24,872 nucleotides of DNA, taken from the NCBI GenBank assembly GCA_039798265.1, contig JBDKGH010000047.1:1-24872 (forward strand), written 5' to 3'. Under the pieces are notes generated by a model, which was not told the origin of the DNA, made no database searches, and saw only the letters and a program-made list of their open reading frames with translations. The number at the start of each line of letters is the position of its first letter. Within the stretch, counting starts at the first letter, position 1. The DNA is from JBDKGH01 sp039798265 (GTDB lineage: Bacteria; Bacteroidota; Bacteroidia; Flavobacteriales_D; Sanyastnellaceae). The position numbers and the translations under genes are program-made. Below, piece by piece: positions 1 through 7,943 of this stretch.

Positions 1-1606
1 CAGAAATAAAATACTCATATACACCAGGAGAGGTAATTTCAAAGATTCCCACTCCCGTATAAGGTGCTGTTCCTCCGTTAGCGGTTACTTCAATATCAAT
101 ACTTTCTCCCGCACAAGGAAGTGAAGCATTAGTGGCCGAAACGGTCAAAGGTGCTGGCTCGTCTACAGAGATGGAAGTTGACGAAGAACATCCATTGGCA
201 TCGGTCACCGTGTATTCATATGAACCTGCAGTTACGATGAAATTGCCTATTCCAGTATAAGGCGCATTACCTCCTGTGGCGCTGATCGCCACCAATGTCG
301 ATTGGCCATTACAGCTGATGGGATCAAAGTCGGCTATGGCGTTTACGGGTTCAGGCGATGTAATTTCAAAAGTTTCTGAGTAGCTATATCCGTTGATGTC
401 AAAAATTTCCACGGTGTAAAAACCGGCGCTCAAATTGTCGCGATCTTGATCAATGGTTCCATCATTCCACACATAAGTGTAAGGCGGTGTTCCTCCGAAA
501 ACATTGAGGTGAATGTTGCCATCACTAGCGCCTGAGCAAGTGGTATTGGTGGTTAACGATTCAACAATGTAAGGAGCTGGTTCATCTATGCAGATAATGG
601 ATTCTGCAAAGCAGCCCAACGCATCGGTAATGCGAACGGTATAACAATCTGCTGGTAGTTCGTAGTTGGTTTGATTGGGCACCACTGTATTGTTGATGCT
701 ATAAGTGTAGGGTGCGCTTCCTCCTGTGCCTTGAATGGTGAGTATTCCGTTGGTTCCTGGTACGGTAGCGTCAGTAGCACTCACATTGATTTCTAATAGC
801 GACGGTTGAGTGAGGGTAACAGAGGCCGTAGTAGTGGCGTTAGCAGCGTCAGTAACTGTAACAGAATAGGTGCCTATGGCTAAATTGGAAAGGTCTTCAT
901 TTGTAGATCCAGTATTCCAAACAAAGGTATAAGGGGCTGTTCCACCACTAACAGTTAAGTCCACAGATCCATTGTTGAATCCAAAACAACTTGGGTTAGT
1001 AGAAGTAAGAGAGGCCGCTAACGGAATGGCTTGTGTCAGCGTGAGAGTAGTAACACCTGCATTATCGCCACCGGTTCCGCCATTTCCATTTACACAAACG
1101 CCTGATGCATAAAAGCGAATAGCTCCTACTCCTGTGGCGGGTGCGGTCCAGCGGAAATTGAATTGATTGTTATTGGTTACCCCATTGTGCTCTACATAGG
1201 TCCTACCGGTATAGGTTCCTGTAGTAATGAGTTTTTGCTTCACGTTCGAGGCAAGGTTCGAATATCCGCTTTGAGGTAAGTTGCCGGGAGTGGTAAGCGC
1301 TGTCATTTGGAAGCCATATCCCACTGGGGTTCCGGATGTTTTGGTTACGGTTACTCGCATATCATAGGCAGTGCCGGGTAGGTAAGAAGTAACGGGTGTG
1401 GTAGTTCCCACCTGAAAGGCTTGGATACTAACGGTAGTTACTCCAAATACGCCACCGCTATGACAGTTAGCGCAGGTAGAAGATTCATTGGGTGCTCCAG
1501 TATTACCAGTATTGGCAGCGGTAGCGCGCCCATTTGAGGAGCTGGTAAGTACAATGTAGGCGGTAACTATAGCAAAGAGTGAAGCAACTATTCTGTGTTT
1601 GCGCAT
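1..1606 (-). CDS. Secreted surface protein with CxxCH-containing N-terminal domain and SprB-like repeats (3' end outside window)
   Basis: The frame is open from an ATG at 1606 to the left edge, so only the first 535 residues are visible. A signal peptide (basic MRKHR start, hydrophobic core to about residue 21) leads into a domain beginning with the pattern TGAPNESSTCANCHSGG, with CANCH at residues 45-49. This resembles the Reeler-like 'choice-of-anchor V' domain common in Bacteroidota surface proteins, extending to roughly residue 190. From about residue 205 there are at least five repeats of 55-80 residues with the pattern C.G...G.....GG.APYTY.W..G......L..G.Y.V.VTDA..C, typical of SprB repeats of gliding adhesins and T9SS cargo. 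A C-terminal sorting domain would be expected beyond the window. CxxCH could bind heme c, but one motif in this family is not proof. The exact ligand or adhesive role is unknown. Confidence 0.85.
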   Translation of the reverse strand, partial: MRKHRIVASLFAIVTAYIVLTSSSNGRATAANTGNTGAPNESSTCANCHSGGVFGVTTVSIQAFQVGTTTPVTSYLPGTAYDMRVTVTKTSGTPVGYGFQMTALTTPGNLPQSGYSNLASNVKQKLITTGTYTGRTYVEHNGVTNNNQFNFRWTAPATGVGAIRFYASGVCVNGNGGTGGDNAGVTTLTLTQAIPLAASLTSTNPSCFGFNNGSVDLTVSGGTAPYTFVWNTGSTNEDLSNLAIGTYSVTVTDAANATTTASVTLTQPSLLEINVSATDATVPGTNGILTIQGTGGSAPYTYSINNTVVPNQTNYELPADCYTVRITDALGCFAESIICIDEPAPYIVESLTTNTTCSGASDGNIHLNVFGGTPPYTYVWNDGTIDQDRDNLSAGFYTVEIFDINGYSYSETFEITSPEPVNAIADFDPISCNGQSTLVAISATGGNAPYTGIGNFIVTAGSYEYTVTDANGCSSSTSISVDEPAPLTVSATNASLPCAGESIDIEVTANGGTAPYTGVGIFEITSPGVYEYFIS

Positions 1607-1607
1607 G

Positions 1608-1648
1608 GTTTAATTCGTATCGGTTTGTAAGCTGATTGCGAATTAAAC
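1608..1648 (-). repeat. Perfect 10-bp inverted repeat just before the start codon of the SprB-repeat gene
   Basis: GTTTAATTCG at 1608-1617 is exactly complementary to CGAATTAAAC at 1639-1648, with a 21-base spacer. In the minus-strand mRNA the second arm ends one base before the ATG at 1606. It could be a 5'-UTR hairpin controlling access to the start or a protein-binding operator. No T-run follows, so it is not a terminator. Confidence 0.6.
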
Positions 1649-1710
1649 AGTTTTATGCCCGTGTGGTTCAAAAACTTACCTGCAAAAAATGGAAGGCTAA
1701 TACCGAAATT

Positions 1711-3123
1711 TTATTTCCCAGAGCCTTTGAGCACGATGAGAATGGTGTAAAAAAGTATTTTAATATCCATAGCCAATGACATACTCTCGATGTACAGAAT
1801 ATCATACTTGAGACGCTGCACCATTTGATCTACATTTTCGGCATATCCGTATTTCACTTGTCCCCAAGAAGTAATACCTGGTCTTACGCGGTGAAGGTGG
1901 CGGTAGTGTGGTGCTTTTTCTGTAATCAATCGAATAAAATGCTCGCGCTCGGGGCGTGGTCCTACTAGCGACATATCGCCTTTCAGCACATTAAAAAACT
2001 GAGGTAATTCATCCATGCGGGTCTTGCGCAGCCATCGACCAATTTTAGTTACACGTGTATCATGTGCTGAACTTAATTGTGGCCCGTTAGCCTCTGCATT
2101 CTGCACCATCGTACGGAATTTATAGATCATAAACGGTTTCCTCGATTTTCCAATTCGCTCTTGTTTGAAAAAGATAGATCCAGGCGAACTGATTTTTATA
2201 CTCAACGCGATCACCACCAAAAAGGGGAAAAGCAAAACCAAAGCAACCGCAGAAATACTCAAATCCATAATGCGCTTCACCGAAAATTGCCAATCGGGCA
2301 TGATGGCGTGGTTCACGCGGATAAGCGGAACCCCATATATGCTCGTCATTTTTACGGAACCACTCAAAATATCATAGGTATCTGGAATAATGTTGATGTT
2401 CACCTTTTGGTCTTCGAGCACGGCCATAATATTTTCCAAATACTTATGGTCACCACTCTCTACTGCTATGATTACTTCTTCAATTCCTTTGGCTGAAATA
2501 ATCTTCGGTAAATCGGGATATTTACCCAATAAAGCTGTGCGCTGGGTAAGCAGATTGTCAGCACCGTTTACCATCACAAAGCCCACAAATTTGTATCCGG
2601 GTGCTTTACGCATGCTTTGAATTTCATCGAACATAGCGAGCGCCTGAGCATTGCCTCCAACGATGATGGTGTTGAATCCTATTTTTCCCTGGTGAACCAA
2701 CTTTACCGTGCGAGAGGTGAGCACAAGCCTGCTGGTAAGGGTAAGGAAAAAATGAGAGACAAATAACACCGAAAAACTTTTGTAGTAATAGCTGTAATGC
2801 GGTATTTGGTCGTCCAACAGCAGAACAAAAAATAACACGATTACACCAAGCAACGAGCTAATAAAGATCTGCCCAAATTCTTTTAGACGATGTCTTCTAT
2901 AAATGTTGTTGTAATGTCCGCTCAAACCATAAATAGCGATCCAAAAAAGAGGAATACACAGCAGACCTAACCAGAAATTATTATCGAGTTGAACGTCGAT
3001 CTCGTAACCAAACTTGATTGATTCCAAATACTTTTTTCTAAACACATACAGGATAGACCATGCGCAAGCCGCACAGAACAAATCACTAACGATGTATTTA
3101 AAAATTTGTCTTTTGGAATTCAT
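1711..3123 (-). CDS. Undecaprenyl-phosphate sugar phosphotransferase, WcaJ/polyisoprenyl-phosphate hexose-1-phosphate transferase family
   Basis: The 470-residue membrane protein has the layout of WcaJ-like enzymes that transfer a sugar-1-phosphate from a UDP-sugar to undecaprenyl phosphate at the inner membrane, the first step of exopolysaccharide or capsule assembly. N-terminal hydrophobic segments lie at about 10-27, 50-66, 84-103 and 115-135. A nucleotide-fold middle domain follows (about 150-265, with IIVGG at 153-157). The C-terminal bacterial sugar transferase domain (about 281-467) has a membrane-inserting helix at 286-310, KFRTM at 335-339, the catalytic DELPQFFNVLKGDMSLVGPRPE region at 371-392 (D371/E372) and RPGIT at 415-419. 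It lies 24 bases downstream of a lipoprotein gene on the same strand, suggesting co-transcription. The sugar substrate cannot be told from sequence; glucose, galactose or an N-acetylated sugar are possible. Confidence 0.93.
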   Translation of the reverse strand: MNSKRQIFKYIVSDLFCAACAWSILYVFRKKYLESIKFGYEIDVQLDNNFWLGLLCIPLFWIAIYGLSGHYNNIYRRHRLKEFGQIFISSLLGVIVLFFVLLLDDQIPHYSYYYKSFSVLFVSHFFLTLTSRLVLTSRTVKLVHQGKIGFNTIIVGGNAQALAMFDEIQSMRKAPGYKFVGFVMVNGADNLLTQRTALLGKYPDLPKIISAKGIEEVIIAVESGDHKYLENIMAVLEDQKVNINIIPDTYDILSGSVKMTSIYGVPLIRVNHAIMPDWQFSVKRIMDLSISAVALVLLFPFLVVIALSIKISSPGSIFFKQERIGKSRKPFMIYKFRTMVQNAEANGPQLSSAHDTRVTKIGRWLRKTRMDELPQFFNVLKGDMSLVGPRPEREHFIRLITEKAPHYRHLHRVRPGITSWGQVKYGYAENVDQMVQRLKYDILYIESMSLAMDIKILFYTILIVLKGSGK

Positions 3124-3147
3124 ATCATTGATGACTTCCGAACGATC

Positions 3148-4014
3148 TTATTGATCGAACCGCACGAATTTTAAGTTGTCTAAATAAATTTCAACGGGCT
3201 GACCATCTGTGTCAGGTGTTGACTCGAAGTAGAGTTCAAAGAAATCGGCATTGGGATTTTCGATAGGCACCGAACCCATGTCGATGTAAATTTTATTCCA
3301 AACAGGATTTCCTTCGCCGCTAGTAGTGGGGTTTACCACCAACACCATGTTGCGTTTGGTAATACTGCCATCATTTGAAATAAGTCCAATCGCAAATCGA
3401 TTGTTGCAACTGTAATTCATTTCAAGCATAATGGTATTACCACTCGTAAAGGTCAAGTTTTCATCGTCTTTATAGTACAACACACTCTGTGAAGAGGTGA
3501 GTTTTCCTAAGCCCGAACGATTACCTTCAAACACTAAATTATCATCGGTTACCACCTCAAAGGTGCCGTTATTGGTACCCGCGGGAATGAGGAAGTTTCC
3601 ACTTTCAAATCCTTTTTGATCAATCAACAGGTTTTCGAAATATTCGAATCGCGGTTTTACCGTATCTGTTTTTAAAGCAGAAAAAGTTAATGTAGTATCA
3701 AAAGGAACGTAAAATGGATAACGAATGCGCGTATCGCTAAACCCATTGTTTTTGATGCCGGCGAAAATGCGCACATTTTGACTGCCTTCTTTGAGCACGG
3801 GAATATTCGCGGGCAAATCATAGACGCCCATGATGTCTTCATTCACATAAACCCATACTTCGGTGATTTTCTGACTAGAAGTACCTTCACCAGGTCCGGT
3901 GGTAAAGGTTAATGAGGGGATATAAATATATCCCGGCTCTTGCTCATCAGGATTGATGAGGTTGCACGAATTAAATAAGACGAGTACAAAAACAATGAAA
4001 GCAGGCAGACGCAT
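3148..4014 (-). CDS. Outer-surface or periplasmic lipoprotein with two beta-type domains
   Basis: This 288-residue protein starts best at the ATG at 4014; the frame can be extended to a TTG at 4026, but the ATG gives a compact lipoprotein signal (MRLPAF, hydrophobic core, then FNSC with Cys17). The first half (about 30-115) reads like a small beta domain that follows a PEGA or carboxypeptidase-regulatory pattern. The second half (about 125-288) starts YFENLL, contains GNRSGLGKL and ends EIYLDNLKFVRF, a pattern typical of jelly-roll carbohydrate-binding-like modules. The gene sits between a Gfo/Idh/MocA oxidoreductase and a WcaJ-type transferase. This suggests a role at the envelope in polysaccharide handling, but that is inference. 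No characterised family was recognised. Confidence 0.8.
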   Translation of the reverse strand: MRLPAFIVFVLVLFNSCNLINPDEQEPGYIYIPSLTFTTGPGEGTSSQKITEVWVYVNEDIMGVYDLPANIPVLKEGSQNVRIFAGIKNNGFSDTRIRYPFYVPFDTTLTFSALKTDTVKPRFEYFENLLIDQKGFESGNFLIPAGTNNGTFEVVTDDNLVFEGNRSGLGKLTSSQSVLYYKDDENLTFTSGNTIMLEMNYSCNNRFAIGLISNDGSITKRNMVLVVNPTTSGEGNPVWNKIYIDMGSVPIENPNADFFELYFESTPDTDGQPVEIYLDNLKFVRFDQ

Positions 4015-4155
4015 TTCTATAATCAAGGGTTTGGCAAGGCGGTGAAATTAGCAAAGGGAAGCCATTCCACCACTACGTTAACGCTGAAACCTGCATATAT
4101 TGCGTGAAGGCGAAGTTTTTTTTATAGCCCTAATGCTTTTATTAGTAGTGCGTTA

Positions 4156-5145
4156 TTAGTCTTCTTGAAGAATGACTGATTGGCGCATTTTTTCTAAAAT
4201 CAAATGAGCCACCTCTAGGGCGCGAGCTCCCTCCACTAAAGGCACTACTGTGGGCTTATTGCCATTTATACTTTCGGCAAATGATCGCAACTCTTCTTTA
4301 ATCGCGTTAGTTTCAGTGATTTCCGGCTTATCGAAGATGATTTCTTTTTTGCCCTTGTCTCCCAAGTCTATCGTCAGTGCAAAAGGATCAGGTTCCCCCG
4401 CAATTTCGCGCATGCGAACAATTTCTGATTGTTTTTTGAGAAAATCGACACTGATATAGGCATCGCGTTGAAAGAATCGCGATTTGCGCATGTTCTTCAA
4501 CGAAATACGGCTTGCCGTTAGATTTGCCACACATCCATTATCGAGTTCTAAACGCGCATTAGCAATATCGGGAGTGTCACTTAACACAGCAACACCACTA
4601 GCCGAGACCCGTCTAACATTGGCTTTGGTTACAGAAAGCACAATGTCTATATCATGAATCATCAAGTCCAATACCACTGACACATCGGTACCTCGCGGAT
4701 TGAACTGCGCAAGGCGGTGTGTCTCGATGAATTTTGGATTGTTGATGTACGGCTGCGCAGCTATGAAAGCGGGATTAAATCGTTCTACGTGCCCTACTTG
4801 TGCTTTCATGTCGGCCTCACTGGCCAATTTGATCAGCGATTTGGCTTCTTCGAGGGTAGTAGTTACTGGTTTTTCAATGAAAACATGGCACAACCGCTTG
4901 AGCGCCGCGGAGGCACAGTCGTAGTGAGCAATAGTAGGTGTAACGATATCTACCACATCTACCGAATTCAACAAGGCGTCCAAACTATGAAAGGGCATCA
5001 CCTCAAATTGATCTGACGCAACTTTGGCAGCCTTAATGTCTGGATCAAAAAATCCAGCAAACTCGTAAACATCCGAGAGCTCTCGAATGCACTTCATATG
5101 TATTCTGCCTAAGTGGCCTGCGCCAAGTACTCCTATCTTCAACAT
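4156..5145 (-). CDS. Gfo/Idh/MocA family NAD(P)-dependent sugar oxidoreductase
   Basis: The 329-residue protein has the two-domain layout of this family: an N-terminal Rossmann fold (GAGHLGRIH at 8-16), the conserved EKP at 91-93, and a C-terminal alpha/beta domain with DLMIHDID at 160-167, where D160 and H164 fit the catalytic Asp/His region. GHVERFNP at 118-125 also occurs in UDP-N-acetylglucosamine 3-dehydrogenases of the GnnA type as I recall them, so a UDP-sugar dehydrogenase acting on precursors for lipid A or a surface glycan is plausible but not proven. It lies upstream of the lipoprotein and WcaJ-type genes on the same strand, with a 141-base gap before the lipoprotein ATG, and is divergent from pcm. 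A box one mismatch from TAnnTTTG (minus strand, 5170-5177) could drive it. Confidence 0.88.
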   Translation of the reverse strand: MLKIGVLGAGHLGRIHMKCIRELSDVYEFAGFFDPDIKAAKVASDQFEVMPFHSLDALLNSVDVVDIVTPTIAHYDCASAALKRLCHVFIEKPVTTTLEEAKSLIKLASEADMKAQVGHVERFNPAFIAAQPYINNPKFIETHRLAQFNPRGTDVSVVLDLMIHDIDIVLSVTKANVRRVSASGVAVLSDTPDIANARLELDNGCVANLTASRISLKNMRKSRFFQRDAYISVDFLKKQSEIVRMREIAGEPDPFALTIDLGDKGKKEIIFDKPEITETNAIKEELRSFAESINGNKPTVVPLVEGARALEVAHLILEKMRQSVILQED

Positions 5146-5249
5146 GATGGTCTATCTCCTATTCCTTTACAAAAATGCGGGAGGAAGGAATTTACAATCG
5201 GTCGTTGATTTTTACTTTTCAACAAAGGCGGGCGGATGAATAGAAGGAC

Positions 5250-5257
5250 TAGTTTTG
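5250..5257 (+). promoter_or_regulatory. TAnnTTTG -7 box before pcm
   Basis: TAGTTTTG matches the Bacteroidota -7 consensus and ends only 7 bases before the pcm ATG at 5265, so the predicted transcript has almost no leader. No convincing TTG or TTTG -33 element lies 19-21 bases upstream. Confidence 0.4.
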
Positions 5258-5264
5258 AAACCAT

Positions 5265-5921
5265 ATGCTAGTGGATAATTACAGGCACAAAGGCTTAAGG
5301 AAGAAGTTGATTCAAGAATTAGCGGAGAGTGGAATTACCGACCCTTTGGTGTTGGAAGCCATGAATAAGGTGCCGCGCCATTATTTTTTATCAAGTGCTT
5401 TCTTAGAGTTTGCCTACGACAATAAGGCCTTTCAAATAGGGGCAGGCCAAACTATTTCAGCTCCTTATACTGTTGCCACGCAGTCGCAATTGCTGCGTGT
5501 AGAAAAAGGCATGAAAGTGCTGGAGGTAGGCACGGGTAGTGGCTACCAAACAAGCGTGCTCTGCGAGTTAGGCGCCAAAGTGTTTTCCATTGAACGCCAA
5601 AAACTGCTGCACGATAATGCCAAACTCTTGCTCAATAAAATGGGCTACAAGGCTACCCTTACTTACGGCGATGGCTACAAAGGAATGCCTTCGTATGCTC
5701 CTTTTGATCGCATTATCATTACCTGTGCTGTTCCTCGCTTGCCCGAAGAACTTTTGCTGCAACTCAAGCCTGGTGGCCTTTTGGTAATGCCCTACGGCGA
5801 AGGCGAGGTACAGGAGATGATGGTCATCGAAGAATTGCCTGATGGTAGTTTTGATCAAAAGATGTACGGCAAGTTCTCCTTTGTTCCAATGCTCGAAAAG
5901 CGCAGTAACAGCCAGTCTTAA
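5265..5921 (+). CDS. pcm: Protein-L-isoaspartate O-methyltransferase
   Basis: The 218-residue protein methylates L-isoaspartyl residues in damaged proteins using S-adenosylmethionine, starting their repair in the cytoplasm. Family hallmarks are GAGQTISAPYTVA at 59-71 (the Q-T-I-S substrate and active-site loop) and the SAM-binding motif I VLEVGTGSGYQT at 85-96, followed by FDRIIITCAVP and LLLQLKPGGLLVMPYG. The length matches bacterial PCMTs and no key residue seems absent. The ATG at 5265 is the only start compatible with the full N-terminal helix; there is no Shine-Dalgarno sequence, as is normal in this phylum. The gene is divergent from the oxidoreductase gene and 79 bases upstream of the OmpA-family gene, which has its own promoter box. 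Confidence 0.95.
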   Translation: MLVDNYRHKGLRKKLIQELAESGITDPLVLEAMNKVPRHYFLSSAFLEFAYDNKAFQIGAGQTISAPYTVATQSQLLRVEKGMKVLEVGTGSGYQTSVLCELGAKVFSIERQKLLHDNAKLLLNKMGYKATLTYGDGYKGMPSYAPFDRIIITCAVPRLPEELLLQLKPGGLLVMPYGEGEVQEMMVIEELPDGSFDQKMYGKFSFVPMLEKRSNSQS

Positions 5922-5982
5922 AGTGTTCAAAGAGGGTTGATAATTGGTGTTGCTAATCGGCACTATTTCGGTGGTCATTTCT

Positions 5983-5990
5983 TATTTTTG
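5983..5990 (+). promoter_or_regulatory. TAnnTTTG -7 box before the OmpA-family gene
   Basis: TATTTTTG matches the Bacteroidota -7 consensus and ends 10 bases before the ATG at 6001, again giving a very short predicted leader. No clear -33 element is visible. Confidence 0.4.
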
Positions 5991-6000
5991 ATCACTAGCC

Positions 6001-7317
6001 ATGAGGCTCTACCTAACTTTAATCGTCCTGTTTTTGAACGTGTTGTGCAATGATCTTTTTGCGCAAAGCACTCCTATTGCGGGTTCGAAAGACACAAAAA
6101 AGTCAGGTGATCATCCATCGGCATCTTCCGATGAGCACCGCGTAGTGATTAATTATTACCTGCCGGCAGATCAAAAAGAAATTAGCCGATTAGAACAATT
6201 GGTGGGAGCTTCGCTGAGTTTTTACCTCGATGGGGCGATCACTTGGGATGGCAATTCTGCCAAATCACGCAAGTCGGAAAAAGAAATGCTCGCCGATCTG
6301 AACAACATCGTGGTTGACGCGGTGAAGTATTATGAATTCAAAGAGCTCAATTCCTTTAAAGGTTTTTCGGAAGAGTTTAAAACACTACTTCACGATGCAG
6401 CCACCGCTAAATACAAGGCCCCATCAGGAGCTACTCAGCAAAAGGATGCGCAGGAACGTTATTTCTTTTTCCAGAAAAAAATGAGCGACCTCAAGCTCCG
6501 CGCAAATGTGGAAGTGGGAAATTTTGGCTCTGAAAATTTGCTCCTCTTAAAAGGCTCTGAAGAAGCCATAGTGGATCAACAAACCAAAGATAGCCTCCTT
6601 CGCGCGTTGCACTTTGACCCCAATCTTACCCTCAATCCCGAATCCAACGAATACAGCGAAGCCACCATTGCTTTGCTGAGTGTAGGCGATGAGTCTGTTT
6701 TGTATCCCGAAATGGCCATCAATCCAAATGACAAGGATTCGTTGAATCTCAATGAGCAGATCTTAAAAATGCTTCAAGCCAATAACGAAAAGTTGGACAA
6801 GATGCAGGGCGAAATCAATGATCTTCGCGCCGAACAAATGCGCCAATGGCAAGCAAGTCAAGAGAAAACAAATCAAGAACTGCAAACTCAAATTGAAGAT
6901 TTGCGAAGCATGATTTTGGATCTGGTAAAAATGAACACGGGAGGGGCAATTACCAGTGTAGGAAACGAAATTATAACGGGACCAGAGATCACCAATTTGC
7001 CGGATGCCATCAATATTTACTTTGAAAAAGGTCAGGTGGTGTTGAATACAAACGCCCAACTGAGCTTAAATGAAGTGGTGGACATTATGGCCCGCAATCC
7101 ACGTATGAAAGTGGTGGTAACGGGCTATGCCGATAAAACAGGAAACGAAGACACCAACCTAAAACTATCAAAAGCGCGAGCCCAACAAGTGAAACGATTC
7201 TTATCAGAAAGTGGATTGGAAGAAAATCGTTTTATCACTCGTTATCTCGGGGATACCAATTCGGCTAATACTAATCCTCAAGATCGCAAAGTGACCCTTA
7301 CTTTTGTCGCTCGCTAA
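6001..7317 (+). CDS. OmpA-family envelope protein with coiled coil and peptidoglycan-binding C-terminus
   Basis: A signal peptide (residues 1-21, ending DLFAQ) directs this 438-residue protein to the periplasm or outer membrane. The region from about 45 to 240 is soluble and matches no family I recognise. Residues about 248-311 form a Q/E/K/L-rich coiled coil with repeated 'LR' and 'NxEL' heptads, likely for oligomerisation or a spacer. The last 105 residues are an OmpA C-terminal domain: INIYFEKGQVVLN near 335-347, VVVTGYADKTGNEDTNLKLSKARAQ with the expected Asp and Arg ligands for diaminopimelate, and a final DRKVTLTF. The protein probably links the outer membrane to peptidoglycan, but it lacks an obvious N-terminal 8-strand barrel. 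The FAH-family gene starts 11 bases after its stop, so both may be on one transcript. Confidence 0.88.
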   Translation: MRLYLTLIVLFLNVLCNDLFAQSTPIAGSKDTKKSGDHPSASSDEHRVVINYYLPADQKEISRLEQLVGASLSFYLDGAITWDGNSAKSRKSEKEMLADLNNIVVDAVKYYEFKELNSFKGFSEEFKTLLHDAATAKYKAPSGATQQKDAQERYFFFQKKMSDLKLRANVEVGNFGSENLLLLKGSEEAIVDQQTKDSLLRALHFDPNLTLNPESNEYSEATIALLSVGDESVLYPEMAINPNDKDSLNLNEQILKMLQANNEKLDKMQGEINDLRAEQMRQWQASQEKTNQELQTQIEDLRSMILDLVKMNTGGAITSVGNEIITGPEITNLPDAINIYFEKGQVVLNTNAQLSLNEVVDIMARNPRMKVVVTGYADKTGNEDTNLKLSKARAQQVKRFLSESGLEENRFITRYLGDTNSANTNPQDRKVTLTFVAR

Positions 7318-7328
7318 CATCCTATTTT

Positions 7329-7943
7329 ATGAAGATCATTTGCATCGGACGTAACTATGCTGACCACGCCAAAGAGCTTGGAAATAATGTGCCTACAGAG
7401 CCCGTGTTTTTCTGCAAACCCGATTCGGCCATTTTGCCCAAAGGCAATCCCTTTTACATTCCCGAGTGGACTTCTGATATGCATTATGAACTAGAGCTAG
7501 TGTATCGTATAGAACGGTTGGGGAAAAATATTGCAGAAGAGTTTGCTTCCCGGTATTACTCGGAAGTGAGCATTGGCATCGATTTCACCGCGCGTGATGT
7601 GCAAGAGGAGCAAAAGAAAAAAGGATTGCCATGGGAAAAGGCAAAAGCATTTGATGGATCAGCAGTGATCGCTAATGACTTTATCGCCATCGAAGCTTTG
7701 CAAAACAAGGAGAATATCGAATTCGAACTTTTTAAAAACGGTGAGCGGGTTCAGCACGGCCATTCTACCGATATGATTTTTTCAATTGACAAAGTGATTG
7801 CTCACGTTTCTCAATTTATGACGTTAAAAATTGGCGATTTAATCTACACAGGTACCCCGAGTGGCGTTGGTCCTGTTGCTCCTGGCGATGTGCTCGAAGG
7901 ATTTCTCGAAGGTAAAAAAATGTTCAAAGTGCAAATCAAGTAG
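7329..7943 (+). CDS. Fumarylacetoacetate hydrolase (FAH) fold enzyme, acylpyruvase/oxaloacetate tautomerase-like
   Basis: The 204-residue protein is a minimal FAH-domain enzyme of the FAHD1/YcgM type; these act on acylpyruvates or oxaloacetate using a divalent metal. It starts MKIICIGRNYADHAKEL, has the metal-binding HYELELV (E54 and E56), GIDFTARDVQ at 83-92 with the third ligand D85, WEKAKAFDGSA at 102-112 and the C-terminal TGTPSGVGPV loop. Length is normal for single-domain members. The substrate cannot be assigned. It follows the OmpA-family gene by 11 bases and overlaps the convergent DAHP synthase gene by 8 bases at 7936-7943, with no terminator visible between them. Confidence 0.92.
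   Translation: MKIICIGRNYADHAKELGNNVPTEPVFFCKPDSAILPKGNPFYIPEWTSDMHYELELVYRIERLGKNIAEEFASRYYSEVSIGIDFTARDVQEEQKKKGLPWEKAKAFDGSAVIANDFIAIEALQNKENIEFELFKNGERVQHGHSTDMIFSIDKVIAHVSQFMTLKIGDLIYTGTPSGVGPVAPGDVLEGFLEGKKMFKVQIK

Noticed and set aside
1..1606. The repetitive translated pattern (GGTAPYTY) as a tandem DNA repeat or CRISPR
   Set aside because: The DNA copies have diverged widely and no spacers of constant length exist; the similarity is at the protein level (SprB-like repeats).
2077..2620. Three plus-strand ORFs inside the WcaJ-type gene
   Set aside because: They lie antisense to a conserved coding region with a clear family match; no start context or codon pattern supports them.
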